The notes: generated from the letters alone by a model not told the origin. A stretch of 60,371 nucleotides of DNA from Lachnospiraceae bacterium (GCA_024684085.1 JAIKXM010000035.1:1-60371), one strand, 5' to 3'. Positions 7,270-16,806 are shown, counted from the first letter of the stretch. Made by a program: numbers and translations.

Positions 7270-9598
7270 GGGCTTATCATTCAGGCAAATGAATAAACTG
7301 CTGGATAAGGTCAAGGATCAGATGGAGCTCATGAGTCGTCTGAATGATGATGAGTTGGCGGCCTATACCGACATCTTCAAGAGACGTCTTAAGAACGGTG
7401 AGGATCTGGACAGTCTCTTGCCGGAAGCATTTGCGGTAGTGGCAGAAGCCGATTATCGTATACTCGGGAAAAGGCCTTATGATGTTCAGATACTCGGCGG
7501 GATAGCACTTCATGCAGGCATGCTGGCGGAGATGGCTACCGGTGAGGGCAAGACGCTGGTGGCTACCATGCCCTTATATCTTAATGCTCTTGAAGAAAAA
7601 GGAGCTATCCTGGTAACGGCCAATGAGTATCTTGCCTTAAGAGACGCTGCTGAGATGGGCGAAGTATATTCCTTCCTGGGACTTGCGGTCGCTGCGGGAG
7701 TCACAGCCAAAGCAGAGGAATCTTTTACCAATGATGAGAAGAGGAAGATATACGGAGCGGATATTGTATATACTACCCACGGAACGCTTGGCTTTGATTA
7801 TCTGTTCAATAATCTTGTCAGTTCGGCAGCTGACAGATTCATGAGGGAGCTGCATTATTGTATCATCGATGAGGCGGATTCGGTTCTGCTGGATGCGGCA
7901 CAGATGCCTCTTGTGATCTCTGGTTCTCCGAGAGTCCAGTCCAATCTCTACCGGTTGGCTGATTTTTTCGTCAGCACTCTGAAGGAGGGACGAGATTATA
8001 TAGCAGAAGAGAAGAAGACCTGGCTGACGGCCGAAGGTTCAAGGCGGGCAGAGGAATTCTTTGGAATAGATAATTTTTACGGACATGAACATTTTGAAGT
8101 TAACAGACACGTGATCCTTGCGCTTAGGGCGCATAAGCTCTTTAGAAAAGAGAAGGACTACATGGTCTCTGAGAAAGGTGAGCTGATACTGCTTGACAGC
8201 GGAAGCGGAAGAATGATCCCCGGCGTTAAGTTAAGAGGAGGTCAGCATCAGGCTTTGGAGACAAAAGAGAAGATAGAGATATCGCAGGAGAACAGATCGG
8301 TGGCATCTATCACCTATCAGAATCTGTTCCTTCTGTTCGACAAGATGTCCGGGATGAGCGGTACCATATCTGATGCCAGGGAGGAACTCTTCGATGTATA
8401 CGGTAAGCGTGTGGTAGTGATCCCAACACATCGCAAGAAAAAGAGGATCGACTATCCTGATCTGTTCTATCCCAATGCCGACAGACAGTTCGCAGCGGCC
8501 ATAGAAGTGGCGCTTACAGCACATGAGAACGGACAACCGGTGCTTATAGTTGTCTCCACAATAGGTGAGACCGAGCTGGTATCCAAGATACTGGTCCGCA
8601 ATCAGATACCTCATAATGTGCTTAATGCCAATAATGCTTTCTGGGAGGCAAGTATCATTAAGGAAGCAGGTCAGCCGTATTCCGTGACCGTGGCGACATC
8701 CATGGCAGGTCGAGGAACGGACATCAAGCTCGGTGAAGGCGTGGAAGAACTCGGAGGTCTGTGTGTCATCGGAATAGGCCGAATGAGCAATATACGTCAG
8801 GAGCGTCAGGCCAGAGGCCGTGCCGGCAGACAGGGGGATCCCGGCAGCAGCCGTTTCTTCGTATCCCTTGAGGATGAGGTGGTGGCCAATTACGGCGAGA
8901 AGACTCTGCGGAAATATACCGATGAGAGACGCAGGATCAGCCGTGGCAAGCTTAAGCGCATCATCAATATGTCGCAGAGGATCGGTGAAGATGTGGCGGT
9001 GACTTCAAGATCCAAGGCCATGAGTTATGATCAGGTTCTCAGAAAACAGCGAGAACTTATGTATGGCATCCGCAACAAGCTTCTGGATGGCGGTACAATC
9101 GCCGGAGAGCGCATAAGCGAGATCGCTCTGGGCAATATCGACGACTTTTTTAAGGCCAATAAGTATTTTAACAGGGAAGTGCTGAACAGATTTGTTCTTG
9201 ATAATATATCGTATGAACTTGTTCCGGAGCTTGAGATGGTGGATCTGCAGAACAGGGAAGAGGTCAAGATGATCCTCAATGAGCTTGTTGTGACCCGTCT
9301 CAAATATCAGGAGAAAAAAGCGGGCACTAAGAAAAGTATGAAAGATTTTGTACGTATTGCGGCGCTTAATGCTCTCGATGACGCATGGGTAGAGCAGGTC
9401 GATTATCTGCAGCAACTCCAGTCGGCGGTCACCAGTCGTTCGGTGGCGCAGCGCAATCCTCTGTTTGAGTATCAGAAAGAGGCGCTGGAATCTTTTGGAA
9501 GAATGGAGAAGACCATTCAGACCAATATGATACGTAATATCCTGTTGAGTGATATCTATATAGATAAAAAGAAGAAGCTGCATATCCTTCTGCCGTAA
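7262..9598 (+). CDS. secA2: Accessory Sec ATPase SecA2
   Basis: SecA2 is the motor ATPase of the accessory Sec pathway. The 778-aa product shows SecA hallmarks: RPYDVQILGG, a Walker A motif ATGEGKT at residues 92-98, the DEAD-type IIDEAD near residue 202, FDKMSGMSGT, and a C-terminal helicase half with TSMAGRGTDIKLG and RQARGRAGRQGDPGSS. It lacks the C-terminal zinc-binding tail of housekeeping SecA, as expected for SecA2. ATG 7262 overlaps the end of asp3. The gene is followed by a 91-bp gap before gtfA with no obvious terminator. Confidence 0.93.
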   Translation: MDKGLSFRQMNKLLDKVKDQMELMSRLNDDELAAYTDIFKRRLKNGEDLDSLLPEAFAVVAEADYRILGKRPYDVQILGGIALHAGMLAEMATGEGKTLVATMPLYLNALEEKGAILVTANEYLALRDAAEMGEVYSFLGLAVAAGVTAKAEESFTNDEKRKIYGADIVYTTHGTLGFDYLFNNLVSSAADRFMRELHYCIIDEADSVLLDAAQMPLVISGSPRVQSNLYRLADFFVSTLKEGRDYIAEEKKTWLTAEGSRRAEEFFGIDNFYGHEHFEVNRHVILALRAHKLFRKEKDYMVSEKGELILLDSGSGRMIPGVKLRGGQHQALETKEKIEISQENRSVASITYQNLFLLFDKMSGMSGTISDAREELFDVYGKRVVVIPTHRKKKRIDYPDLFYPNADRQFAAAIEVALTAHENGQPVLIVVSTIGETELVSKILVRNQIPHNVLNANNAFWEASIIKEAGQPYSVTVATSMAGRGTDIKLGEGVEELGGLCVIGIGRMSNIRQERQARGRAGRQGDPGSSRFFVSLEDEVVANYGEKTLRKYTDERRRISRGKLKRIINMSQRIGEDVAVTSRSKAMSYDQVLRKQRELMYGIRNKLLDGGTIAGERISEIALGNIDDFFKANKYFNREVLNRFVLDNISYELVPELEMVDLQNREEVKMILNELVVTRLKYQEKKAGTKKSMKDFVRIAALNALDDAWVEQVDYLQQLQSAVTSRSVAQRNPLFEYQKEALESFGRMEKTIQTNMIRNILLSDIYIDKKKKLHILLP

Positions 9599-9689
9599 GC
9601 TGTTACAGTAAGTTATGACGACAGAGTGATAGCGGCAGTAAGAATGGCTGTATGCCAGCAGTAGTAAGATATAAAAAGAGGTTATCTGT

Positions 9690-11192
9690 ATGATCTATAG
9701 TATTAATCTTGGAATAGGATGGGCAAGTAGCGGAGTGGAGTATGCCCAGATCTACAGGGCTAAGATGCTTCGTAACATCAAGCAGTCTGCAAAATTCATC
9801 TTCACGGATATGTTTCCGGTGGAGAATATCGAGCATATGACCAGGAATATTGGATTCGAGGATGATGAGGTTATTTGGCTGTATACTTATTTTACTGACA
9901 GAGAGATCGCCCCGGTCACATATACTCTTGATATGTTGGAGAAGACTTTCCATACGACTCAGTTTAATAAGTCAAGGAACGGAAAGGTCGTTAAATATCA
10001 GTTTGAAGGCAGGAATAACTTTTATACCGCTTATATGACTGATGAGACGGGAGACAGGGTGCACCGTGTAGAACTGGTGAGCAGGGGGTTTCTTATCCGA
10101 AAAGATTATTATACTGACAGCAGGCTTTATTCAGAGTATTATGCTCCCCTGGATGATGCCGCTCACCTGTATCAGAGGAGATTCTTTAATAAGAACGGCA
10201 CTGTTGCATATGAGGAGATCATCGATGACAATAATGCCATGTATAAGTTCCCTGATGTTATGGTCTGCTCAAAAGCTGAGCTTGTGGAACTTATGCTCAG
10301 GAAAATGGATCTTACCGAGAAAGATATACTTCTTATAGACCGAACAACGGGAATAGGTCAGGCGATATTGAGTTCCGGGACCAAAGCTAAGAAGGGTATA
10401 ATCATTCATGCCGACCATTATTCCGAGAGAAATGCCAATGAAGAGAATATTCTATGGAATAATTATTATGAATATTCCTTTGATATGCATAAACATATAG
10501 ACTTCTATGTGACGGCTACGGAAGTCCAGAAGAAGATACTGGCCGAGCAGTTCATGGAGGTGTATGGAGCGAAGCCTAAGATATTCGCCATTCCGGTTGG
10601 CAGTCTTAAGGAACTTAAAGTTCCCGGAGAGAATGGCAGACGTAAGCATTCGCTTATCACTGCATCAAGACTGGCCACAGAGAAGCACGTTGACTGGCTT
10701 GTCAGGGCTGTTAAGATCGCAAGAGAGACTGTGCCCGATATAACTCTTGATATCTATGGCAAGGGCGGAGAAGAAGATAAGATCAGCGATCTCATCAAGG
10801 AGCTTGAACTGGAGGATAGTGTAAGGCTTATGGGTCAGCATGATATGACGGATATATATCAGGATTATGAAGCTTACTATTCAGGCTCTCAGAGTGAAGG
10901 ATTCGGACTTACTCTTATGGAGGCCATAGGTGCCGGACTTCCCATAATCGGCTTTGATGTCAGATACGGAAATCGTAATTTTATAGAGAATGGAAGGAAC
11001 GGTTATCTTATCGGAGTGGATGATGATACCGATCAGAAGGATAAGATCCGGATGCTGGCGGAAGCGGCCGTTAAGCTCTTTACCGAGGCTGATATGGATG
11101 AATTCCATCATAATTCATATGAGAAAGCAAGAGAATATCTTACAGAGGAGGTTGGGCTGAAATGGAAAAGATTAATAGCGCAGATGATGTGA
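9690..11192 (+). CDS. gtfA: SRR-protein glycosyltransferase GtfA (Gtf1)
   Basis: GtfA is the catalytic half of the GtfA-GtfB enzyme that transfers GlcNAc to Ser/Thr of the adhesin before export. The 500-aa product starts with MIYSINLGIGWASSGVEYAQ, close to known GtfA proteins. It ends in a GT4-type donor domain with LITASRLATEKHVDWL and the E-X7-E motif EGFGLTLME (Glu403 and Glu411). An AAAAAGAGG site precedes ATG 9690. It overlaps gtfB by 31 bp, so the two are surely co-translated. Confidence 0.92.
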   Translation: MIYSINLGIGWASSGVEYAQIYRAKMLRNIKQSAKFIFTDMFPVENIEHMTRNIGFEDDEVIWLYTYFTDREIAPVTYTLDMLEKTFHTTQFNKSRNGKVVKYQFEGRNNFYTAYMTDETGDRVHRVELVSRGFLIRKDYYTDSRLYSEYYAPLDDAAHLYQRRFFNKNGTVAYEEIIDDNNAMYKFPDVMVCSKAELVELMLRKMDLTEKDILLIDRTTGIGQAILSSGTKAKKGIIIHADHYSERNANEENILWNNYYEYSFDMHKHIDFYVTATEVQKKILAEQFMEVYGAKPKIFAIPVGSLKELKVPGENGRRKHSLITASRLATEKHVDWLVRAVKIARETVPDITLDIYGKGGEEDKISDLIKELELEDSVRLMGQHDMTDIYQDYEAYYSGSQSEGFGLTLMEAIGAGLPIIGFDVRYGNRNFIENGRNGYLIGVDDDTDQKDKIRMLAEAAVKLFTEADMDEFHHNSYEKAREYLTEEVGLKWKRLIAQMM

Positions 11193-12511
11193 TCTTCCTC
11201 TTTGATACATTTAACGAAGACAGTGAGAAGTTGTATTCTTCATTCCTGTTGTCGGGGAAAAGATATCCGGCACTGGTCTTCGAGGAAAACGGCTTTCTTC
11301 CGGACGGAGTTACATCTTTTTTCGGATATTATATGGGGGACTATAGAGAGGCTAAGGATTATCTTGGACGTCCCAGATACTTTAATCAGGTAGAAGTGCC
11401 TGATCTGTGGGAGATACGCAGTACCAACAGCGGTGGCAATATATATGATCTGTATCAGGAGAGAGGCAGGATATTCTACAGGGAGCCGAGAAACAGGAGG
11501 CAGGTATCTATTATTGACTGGCTTGATGATAAAGGAGTCGTAAGAGCGAGCGATCATTATAATAAATACGGCAGTATCTATGCGAGGACGGTGTTCAATA
11601 AAAAAGGCCGTAAAGTCAATCGATCATATTTTGACGGAAAAGGCAGGGAAGTGGTTCAGGAGAATTATGTGACTAAGGACATAATCCTGAATGACGGTGA
11701 TGTCGTGAGGATATTCAATAACAGAACGGAGTTCGCTCTGTTTACCATTAGGAGGATGGGATATGAGAATTCGGCACTCTATTATAATTCGTTGTCCTTC
11801 CCGTTCTTCACTTCGGAACGGCTTCCGGATAACGGCGGCAGGGATATACTGTTCTGGCAGGAGAAGATAAATAAGAACATGCCCGGCAATATGCGTATCA
11901 TCGTTGATGAGCAGTCTGTAAGAACGGGGCGGATCATGGTACAGCGTCGTGACAGTTACGATAAGCTTATGGCGGAGACCGGTCATAATAATATATTCAC
12001 ACAGCTGGGGTATGTATATGAATTCAAAAGGCAACCTTACTGGGGGAATGACGCACTGATATGCACCAACAGTGATAATATTGAGAAATTGACCGAATTG
12101 GTTCAGGGAATGCCCGAGATGACTTTCCATATTGCTGCGCTGACAGAGATGTCATCCAAGCTGTTGGATATGGGCAGATATGACAATGTCAGACTGTATC
12201 CCGGGGCAGGTGTCAATAAAGTCGATGAACTGTTTGATATGTGCAATTACTATCTTGATATCAATCATGAGAGTGAGATCCTTGCAGCTGTTAAGAAGGC
12301 ATTTTTGTCCAACCTGGTCATTATGGGATTCGAGGAGACAGTTCACAATAGAGAGGTGATCGCTGAGGATTATCTGTATCCTGCCGCGAAGGTTGAAGAT
12401 ATGATCAATGATCTGAGGAAGATAGTTAATGACAGACATCTGTATTTGTCTTATATAGATGTCCAGCATGAGAAGGCAATGAGCCTTAAGAGTTATGAAG
12501 GTACGGTCTGA
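11162..12511 (+). CDS. gtfB: SRR-protein glycosyltransferase-stabilising protein GtfB (Gtf2)
   Basis: GtfB is the non-catalytic, substrate-binding partner of GtfA and holds it in an active complex. The 449-aa product has a family-like N-terminus (VIFLFDTFNEDSEKLYSS) and GT-like architecture without an E-X7-E motif. A C-terminal segment LYPGAGVNKVDELFDMCN resembles the GtfB end. GAGGAGG at 11145-11151 inside gtfA gives a ribosome site for ATG 11162. This is the last gene of the aSec locus; no further glycosyltransferases follow, so the glycan may be simple, or finished by enzymes encoded elsewhere. Confidence 0.87.
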   Translation: MEKINSADDVIFLFDTFNEDSEKLYSSFLLSGKRYPALVFEENGFLPDGVTSFFGYYMGDYREAKDYLGRPRYFNQVEVPDLWEIRSTNSGGNIYDLYQERGRIFYREPRNRRQVSIIDWLDDKGVVRASDHYNKYGSIYARTVFNKKGRKVNRSYFDGKGREVVQENYVTKDIILNDGDVVRIFNNRTEFALFTIRRMGYENSALYYNSLSFPFFTSERLPDNGGRDILFWQEKINKNMPGNMRIIVDEQSVRTGRIMVQRRDSYDKLMAETGHNNIFTQLGYVYEFKRQPYWGNDALICTNSDNIEKLTELVQGMPEMTFHIAALTEMSSKLLDMGRYDNVRLYPGAGVNKVDELFDMCNYYLDINHESEILAAVKKAFLSNLVIMGFEETVHNREVIAEDYLYPAAKVEDMINDLRKIVNDRHLYLSYIDVQHEKAMSLKSYEGTV

Positions 12512-12540
12512 GCAGGGATGACGGACCGGGAGAAGCATTC

Positions 12541-12690
12541 CGGATGACCAAAGTGAATAAGGAATGGTGATATTTGGATAGCCAAAGCAAATAAGGGATA
12601 GTGATATTCGGATAACCAAGCAAGTAAGGGATAGTAATGTTCCGGATGATTAAAGTGAACAAGGAATAGTGATATTCCGGATGAATAAAA
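12541..12690 (+). repeat. 34-35-bp tandem repeat, four copies plus a partial fifth
   Basis: Units begin with ggatgacc, ggatagcc, ggataacc, ggatgatt and ggatgaat at 12542, 12576, 12610, 12644 and 12679. Each contains an aaagtgaataagg-like block and a gatatt block. The last partial copy runs into the AAAAGGAG ribosome site of the next gene. No open frame of note and no hairpin-plus-T terminator is seen here. Confidence 0.85.
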
Positions 12691-12703
12691 GGAGAATGTA
12701 AAA

Positions 12704-13402
12704 ATGGGAGAAACAATGAAGGATTATGAAACAATGCTTGAGAAGTCTTACGACATCATGGGGGACGGTGTCCATGATACGGATGCACTGCTGGCGTGGA
12801 GAAGGGCAGCAGAGTTAAAGGAATCTCAGGAGAATATCACCGTTAAGGTCACAGGGATCGTTAAGGGTGGTGTTGTGGCCGATCTTGAGGGACTTAGAGC
12901 TTTTATCCCCGCGTCAAGGCTTACGCTGCAGAGAGTGGAAGACCTTAATCCGTTCCTTGAGCAGGAGATAACAGTCAGAGTATTTGAGGCTGATATGGAG
13001 GCTGATAAGCTCATCCTGTCTGCACGAGAGATACTTAAGGAGCAGAGAGAAGCCGATAAGAAGGCGGAGATAGCTCAGATCAAGGTGGGAACAGTACTTC
13101 ACGGAAAAGTAGCTACAATCAAGGATTATGGTGTCTTCATCGATCTTGACGGAGGCTTATCGGGACTCTGCCATATCTCGCAGATCTCTCATACAAGGAT
13201 CAAGCATCCAAAGGTTGTACTTGAGGAAGGACAGGAAGTCGATGTTAAGGTCATCGAGATCAAAGACGGCAAGCTGTCTCTGTCTATTAAGGCTCTTCTT
13301 GACGCACCCGAAGAAGAGACAGAGCCTGAATATGAGCTGCCAAAGTCAGAATCGATCGGAACATCAATGGCAGATCTTCTTAAGAACTTTAGCCTGGAAT
13401 AG
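12704..13402 (+). CDS. S1 domain RNA-binding protein (two S1 repeats)
   Basis: This is a 232-aa cytoplasmic RNA-binding protein with two S1 domains. The first spans roughly residues 45-110 (VTGIVKGGVVADLEGLRAFI, then ASRL). The second spans about 128-200 (VLHGKVATIKDYGVFIDL, GLSGLCHISQIS, LSLSIKAL). It resembles the short YabR/ribosomal-S1-like proteins common in Clostridia, which bind ribosomes or mRNA; the exact role is unknown. The start ATG 12704 follows AAAAGGAG by 10 bp. A weak acidic C-terminal tail follows the second domain. Confidence 0.85.
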   Translation: MGETMKDYETMLEKSYDIMGDGVHDTDALLAWRRAAELKESQENITVKVTGIVKGGVVADLEGLRAFIPASRLTLQRVEDLNPFLEQEITVRVFEADMEADKLILSAREILKEQREADKKAEIAQIKVGTVLHGKVATIKDYGVFIDLDGGLSGLCHISQISHTRIKHPKVVLEEGQEVDVKVIEIKDGKLSLSIKALLDAPEEETEPEYELPKSESIGTSMADLLKNFSLE

Positions 13403-13664
13403 GACTCCGCTTTATCATACCGATCGGTCATTGCAACCTGATCTATGTTAGGTTTAGTGCATGATCCGGGGGCGTGGTGATCATTCAGTGCAGATATATG
13501 TATGACAGTACGTTAAACTTTTTCTTTACGAGCGCTGCGTGCAATGTTATATTGTGATAGGAGTTTTTTTACTGATGCTTTTACCGGCTTGAGGATGGTC
13601 ATACAGATCAGTAATAAAAAGTCAGGTATCAAGTATCTGTTTGTTCAGCATCAGGTATCAGGTG

Positions 13665-13671
13665 TTATACT
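13665..13671 (+). promoter_or_regulatory. Extended -10 promoter of thrH
   Basis: TG-T-TATACT (TATACT 13666-13671) lies 27 bp before the thrH start. Just upstream, the block tcaggtatca occurs twice (from 13622 and from 13650), a possible operator. The rest of the 295-bp gap 13403-13697 has another weak candidate (TTTACG at 13525, TATATT at 13548) and nothing else clear. Confidence 0.5.
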
Positions 13672-13697
13672 ATCATTTAGTTATTAGGAGGGATCTA

Positions 13698-14297
13698 ATG
13701 AATATTGTGTGTTTGGACCTTGAAGGCGTACTCGTACCGGAGATTTGGATCGCATTTGCAGAGGCAAGCGGTATTCCGGAGCTTAAGAGAACGACCAGAG
13801 ATGAGCCCGATTATGATAAATTAATGAATTGGAGACTGGGCATCCTTAAGGAGCATGGACTTGGTCTTAAGGAGATTCAGGAGACTATAGCAGGTATAGA
13901 TCCCATGCCGGGCGCAAGGGAGTTCCTTGATTCGTTAAGAGAGATCACACAGGTCATAATAATCAGTGATACATTCACACAGTTTGCAGCGCCTCTTATG
14001 AAGAAGCTCGGATGGCCTACAATATTCTGCAATGAACTTGAAGTTGCCGATAACGGAGAGATAACGGGATTCAAAATGAGAATTGAGAACTCCAAGCTCT
14101 CAACAGTTAAAGCATTGCAGTCAGTTGGATTTGAGACGATAGCATCAGGTGACAGCTTTAATGATCTCGGAATGATCAAGGCAAGCAAGGCAGGATTCTT
14201 ATTCAAGAGCCCTGATAAGATCAAGGCTGACAATCCTTCACTTCCTGCATTCGAAGAGTATGATGAGTTGCTTGACGCGATCAAGAAGGCATTATAG
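13698..14297 (+). CDS. thrH: ThrH phosphoserine phosphatase / homoserine phosphotransferase
   Basis: ThrH is a HAD-superfamily enzyme that dephosphorylates phosphoserine and can move phosphate to homoserine, linking serine and threonine synthesis. The 199-aa product closely follows the Pseudomonas ThrH pattern: CLDLEGVLVPEIWIAFAE with nucleophile Asp7 and the characteristic Glu9 in place of Asp, then PDYDKLMNWR, VIIISDTFTQF, and GDSFNDLGM. The start is ATG 13698 with TAGGAGGGA 8 bp upstream; the longer frame from 13641 contains the promoter. It is followed by a terminator. Confidence 0.9.
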   Translation: MNIVCLDLEGVLVPEIWIAFAEASGIPELKRTTRDEPDYDKLMNWRLGILKEHGLGLKEIQETIAGIDPMPGAREFLDSLREITQVIIISDTFTQFAAPLMKKLGWPTIFCNELEVADNGEITGFKMRIENSKLSTVKALQSVGFETIASGDSFNDLGMIKASKAGFLFKSPDKIKADNPSLPAFEEYDELLDAIKKAL

Positions 14298-14317
14298 ACT
14301 ATAAGATCAATTACATT

Positions 14318-14362
14318 CAGCGGGTAAAACTCAGTTCACAGATGTTTTATCCGCTGTGTTTA
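14318..14362 (+). terminator. Terminator after thrH
   Basis: The arms cagcgggtaaaac (14318-14330) and gttttatccgctg (14344-14356) form a perfect 13-bp stem, followed by a T-rich tgtttattt stretch. Confidence 0.8.
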
Positions 14363-14393
14363 TTTAATAGAAATGGCTTCTTATCACATAAAC

Positions 14394-14450
14394 ACGCTTC
14401 GCCAAGGATGCGCACTCGCGCGAAAGGAGCTGTAAAGCCTCCGCATTTTT
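14394..14450 (+). repeat. Truncated copy of dispersed structured repeat
   Basis: This holds the head of the element seen at 31.0 and 58.1-58.6 kb (aaggatgcgcactcgcgcg, then aaagg). The middle hairpin is replaced by ggagct-gtaa-agcctcc, and the terminal gaatgtcgc hairpin is missing. It lies just before the DNA glycosylase gene. Confidence 0.75.
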
Positions 14451-14497
14451 GTGTAATACGGCGATACATTTGACTGTTTAAGAAAGGGGGAGATACC

Positions 14498-15364
14498 TTG
14501 ATCGAACTTAATATAGATGATCTTGACCTTGATCGGATAGCCGACAGTGGTCAGTGCTTCAGGTGGCATAAGGCGGACGATAAGGAGTACATTATTCCCC
14601 ATCGCGATAGGCTGCTGCATATATCCCAGAAGGGTGACCGCTTTAAGGCGGATTGTACTCAGAGCGAGTGGGACGAAGTGTGGAGCCGGTATTTTGACAT
14701 GGATACGGATTACGCTGCCATCGGCAGGAAGATCATGGCTTCGGATAATGAATACCTGAGAGCGTCTTACGAGGCCGGTAAAGGCATCCGCATCTTGCGT
14801 CAGGATCTGTGGGAGATCATGGTCTCCTTCATGATATCGCAGAATAACAATATCAAGCGCATTAAGACGTCCATAAGTAATATCTGCCTGAAAAACAACA
14901 GGCTACTGGGGGATATTCGTATGTCCGGAACGGACAGTGCCCGCACGGACGCCGGTGGGCAGATTGATGGATCGGAAGCGGTGTTCTGTGCTTTTCCTGA
15001 GCCGGATGAGTTAGGTGCGGGATTTTTTGACGATACGACATTGGGACTGGGTTATCGTAATGAGTATCTGAAGGCTTTGTATGAGTGGGGAAGGAATCAC
15101 GCTGATGAATTACGTGGACTCTCTGAGTTGTCCTATGAGGAGAGTTACAAGAGGCTGACAGCGATGTACGGAATTGGGGCTAAGGTGGCTAATTGTATAT
15201 GTCTTTTTGGGCTTCATCATATTGACGCTTTTCCGATCGATACGCATGTTAAGCAGATACTTGACGCGCATTTTCCGGAGGGATTTCCGTTTGAGGATTT
15301 TCAGGGCGTTTCGGGGATAGTACAGCAGTATATGTTTTATTACAAGCAGTTTCTTGGGCGATAG
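14498..15364 (+). CDS. ogg: 8-oxoguanine DNA glycosylase (OGG family)
   Basis: This enzyme removes 8-oxoguanine from DNA and cleaves the abasic site. The 288-aa product has an OGG-type N-terminal domain (GQCFRWHK at residues 18-25) and a helix-hairpin-helix GPD domain. That domain carries MYGIGAKVANC with catalytic Lys229, and FPIDTHV with Asp248; their 19-residue spacing equals that in human OGG1. QNNNIKRI near residue 116 matches the family. The start TTG 14498 follows AAAGGGGG by about 9 bp. A short Asp/Gly-rich insert near residues 140-160 is unusual but not disruptive. Confidence 0.88.
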   Translation: MIELNIDDLDLDRIADSGQCFRWHKADDKEYIIPHRDRLLHISQKGDRFKADCTQSEWDEVWSRYFDMDTDYAAIGRKIMASDNEYLRASYEAGKGIRILRQDLWEIMVSFMISQNNNIKRIKTSISNICLKNNRLLGDIRMSGTDSARTDAGGQIDGSEAVFCAFPEPDELGAGFFDDTTLGLGYRNEYLKALYEWGRNHADELRGLSELSYEESYKRLTAMYGIGAKVANCICLFGLHHIDAFPIDTHVKQILDAHFPEGFPFEDFQGVSGIVQQYMFYYKQFLGR

Positions 15365-15402
15365 TATTTCATCATGGCGAGATTCATGCAGAAGAGAATC
15401 TT

Positions 15403-15430
15403 TTGTGATTGCCTAACTGTATGGTATACT
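15403..15430 (+). promoter_or_regulatory. Sigma-A promoter of the pgl cassette
   Basis: TTGTGA (15403-15408), a 16-bp spacer and TATACT (15425-15430) lie upstream of pglE. Confidence 0.6.
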
Positions 15431-15537
15431 GCGGTCATACCTGTAGGTTAAATATTCACTAATAGTAGTTTCAGTGATAAAATCATAATAGTGTGAATAA
15501 CAGATTAGTGACATTACCGTCACGGAAAGAAGATAAG

Positions 15538-16806
15538 ATGGAAATAAAACCTTTTGAGAAGAAGGTATATCTTGCCAGTCCGTATATGCACGGAGAAGAG
15601 CAGATGTATGTTAAGGAAGCCTTCGATAAGAACTGGATAACCACAGCGGGTGAAAATATCAATGAGTGGGAGCGCATGGTAGCGGAGAAGACAGGGGTGT
15701 CCTATGCGATAGGTCTGTCATCGGGAACTGCTTCGCTTCATATGGCTTGCAAGCTTGCAGGACTTAAGCTGTACGGTCAGCCTGAAGTGGGCAAGGGAGC
15801 GTTGTGCGGTAAGCGTGTCTTCTGTACGGATATGACTTTCGATGCTACGGTCAATCCCATAGTGTATGAAGGCGGAATCCCCATATTCATTGATACGGAA
15901 TACGATACATGGAATATGGATCCTGTGGCTCTTGAAAAGGCATTTGAGATCTATCCTGATGTGAAGCTTATAATGCTTGCACATCTCTACGGAACACCCT
16001 GCAAGATGGATGAGATCAGAGCTATTGCCGAGAGACACGGAGCGATCATAATCGAAGATGCGGCCGAGTCTTTCGGAGCGACATATAAGGGTAAACAGAC
16101 CGGTAGCTTTGGCGAGTACGGCTGCCTCTCAGCTAACGGTAATAAGATAATAACGGCGAGCACGGGAGGATTCCTGCTTACCGACAGCTTTGAAGATTGT
16201 GAGAAGGTCAAAAAATGGTCGACTCAGGCAAGGGAAGCCGCCCCCTGGTATCAGCATGAAGAGCTTGGTTATAATTATCGTATGAGCAATATCGTGGCCG
16301 GCATCGGAAGAGGCCAGATGCTTCATCTTGATGAGCATATCGCCATGAAGAAGGCTATATATGAGAGATATAAGGAAGGCTTCAAGGATCTTCCTGTTAA
16401 GCTTAATCCCTATGAAGAAGGCGTTGCCGAACCCAATTACTGGCTTTCATGTATGCTGATCGATAAGGAGGCAATGGGACGTCAGGTGAGATCCGAGAAG
16501 GAAGCACTTTTTATCAGGGAATCCGGAAAAACAACTCCGACTGAGATCCTTGAGACCCTTTCAGAATACAATGCAGACGGCCGACCTATCTGGAAGCCCA
16601 TGCACATGCAGCCGATCTACAGGCTGAATGCCTTTATAACCAAGGAAGGTAACGGAAGGGCAAGAACCAACGCCTATATTGAAGGCGGATGTGTAGATGT
16701 GGGAATGGATATCTTCGAGCGAGGTTTATGTCTCCCAAGTGATATCAATATGACGGCCGACCAGCAGGATATCATAATTGAGATCATAAAAGGCTGTTTC
16801 CGTTAG
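15538..16806 (+). CDS. pglE: UDP-4-keto sugar aminotransferase (PglE-like, DegT/DnrJ family)
   Basis: This is a PLP enzyme that would aminate a UDP-4-keto-6-deoxy sugar, the second step toward UDP-N,N'-diacetylbacillosamine. The 422-aa product has the DegT landmarks: SGTASLHMA, DAAESFGATYKGK, and the Schiff-base Lys203 in GNKIITASTGG, followed by a YNYRMSN segment. ATG 15538 is preferred (GGAAAGAAG just upstream); an upstream GTG is possible. The following pglC and pglD genes support the pathway. The first enzyme, dehydratase PglF, is not in the window. Confidence 0.85.
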   Translation: MEIKPFEKKVYLASPYMHGEEQMYVKEAFDKNWITTAGENINEWERMVAEKTGVSYAIGLSSGTASLHMACKLAGLKLYGQPEVGKGALCGKRVFCTDMTFDATVNPIVYEGGIPIFIDTEYDTWNMDPVALEKAFEIYPDVKLIMLAHLYGTPCKMDEIRAIAERHGAIIIEDAAESFGATYKGKQTGSFGEYGCLSANGNKIITASTGGFLLTDSFEDCEKVKKWSTQAREAAPWYQHEELGYNYRMSNIVAGIGRGQMLHLDEHIAMKKAIYERYKEGFKDLPVKLNPYEEGVAEPNYWLSCMLIDKEAMGRQVRSEKEALFIRESGKTTPTEILETLSEYNADGRPIWKPMHMQPIYRLNAFITKEGNGRARTNAYIEGGCVDVGMDIFERGLCLPSDINMTADQQDIIIEIIKGCFR

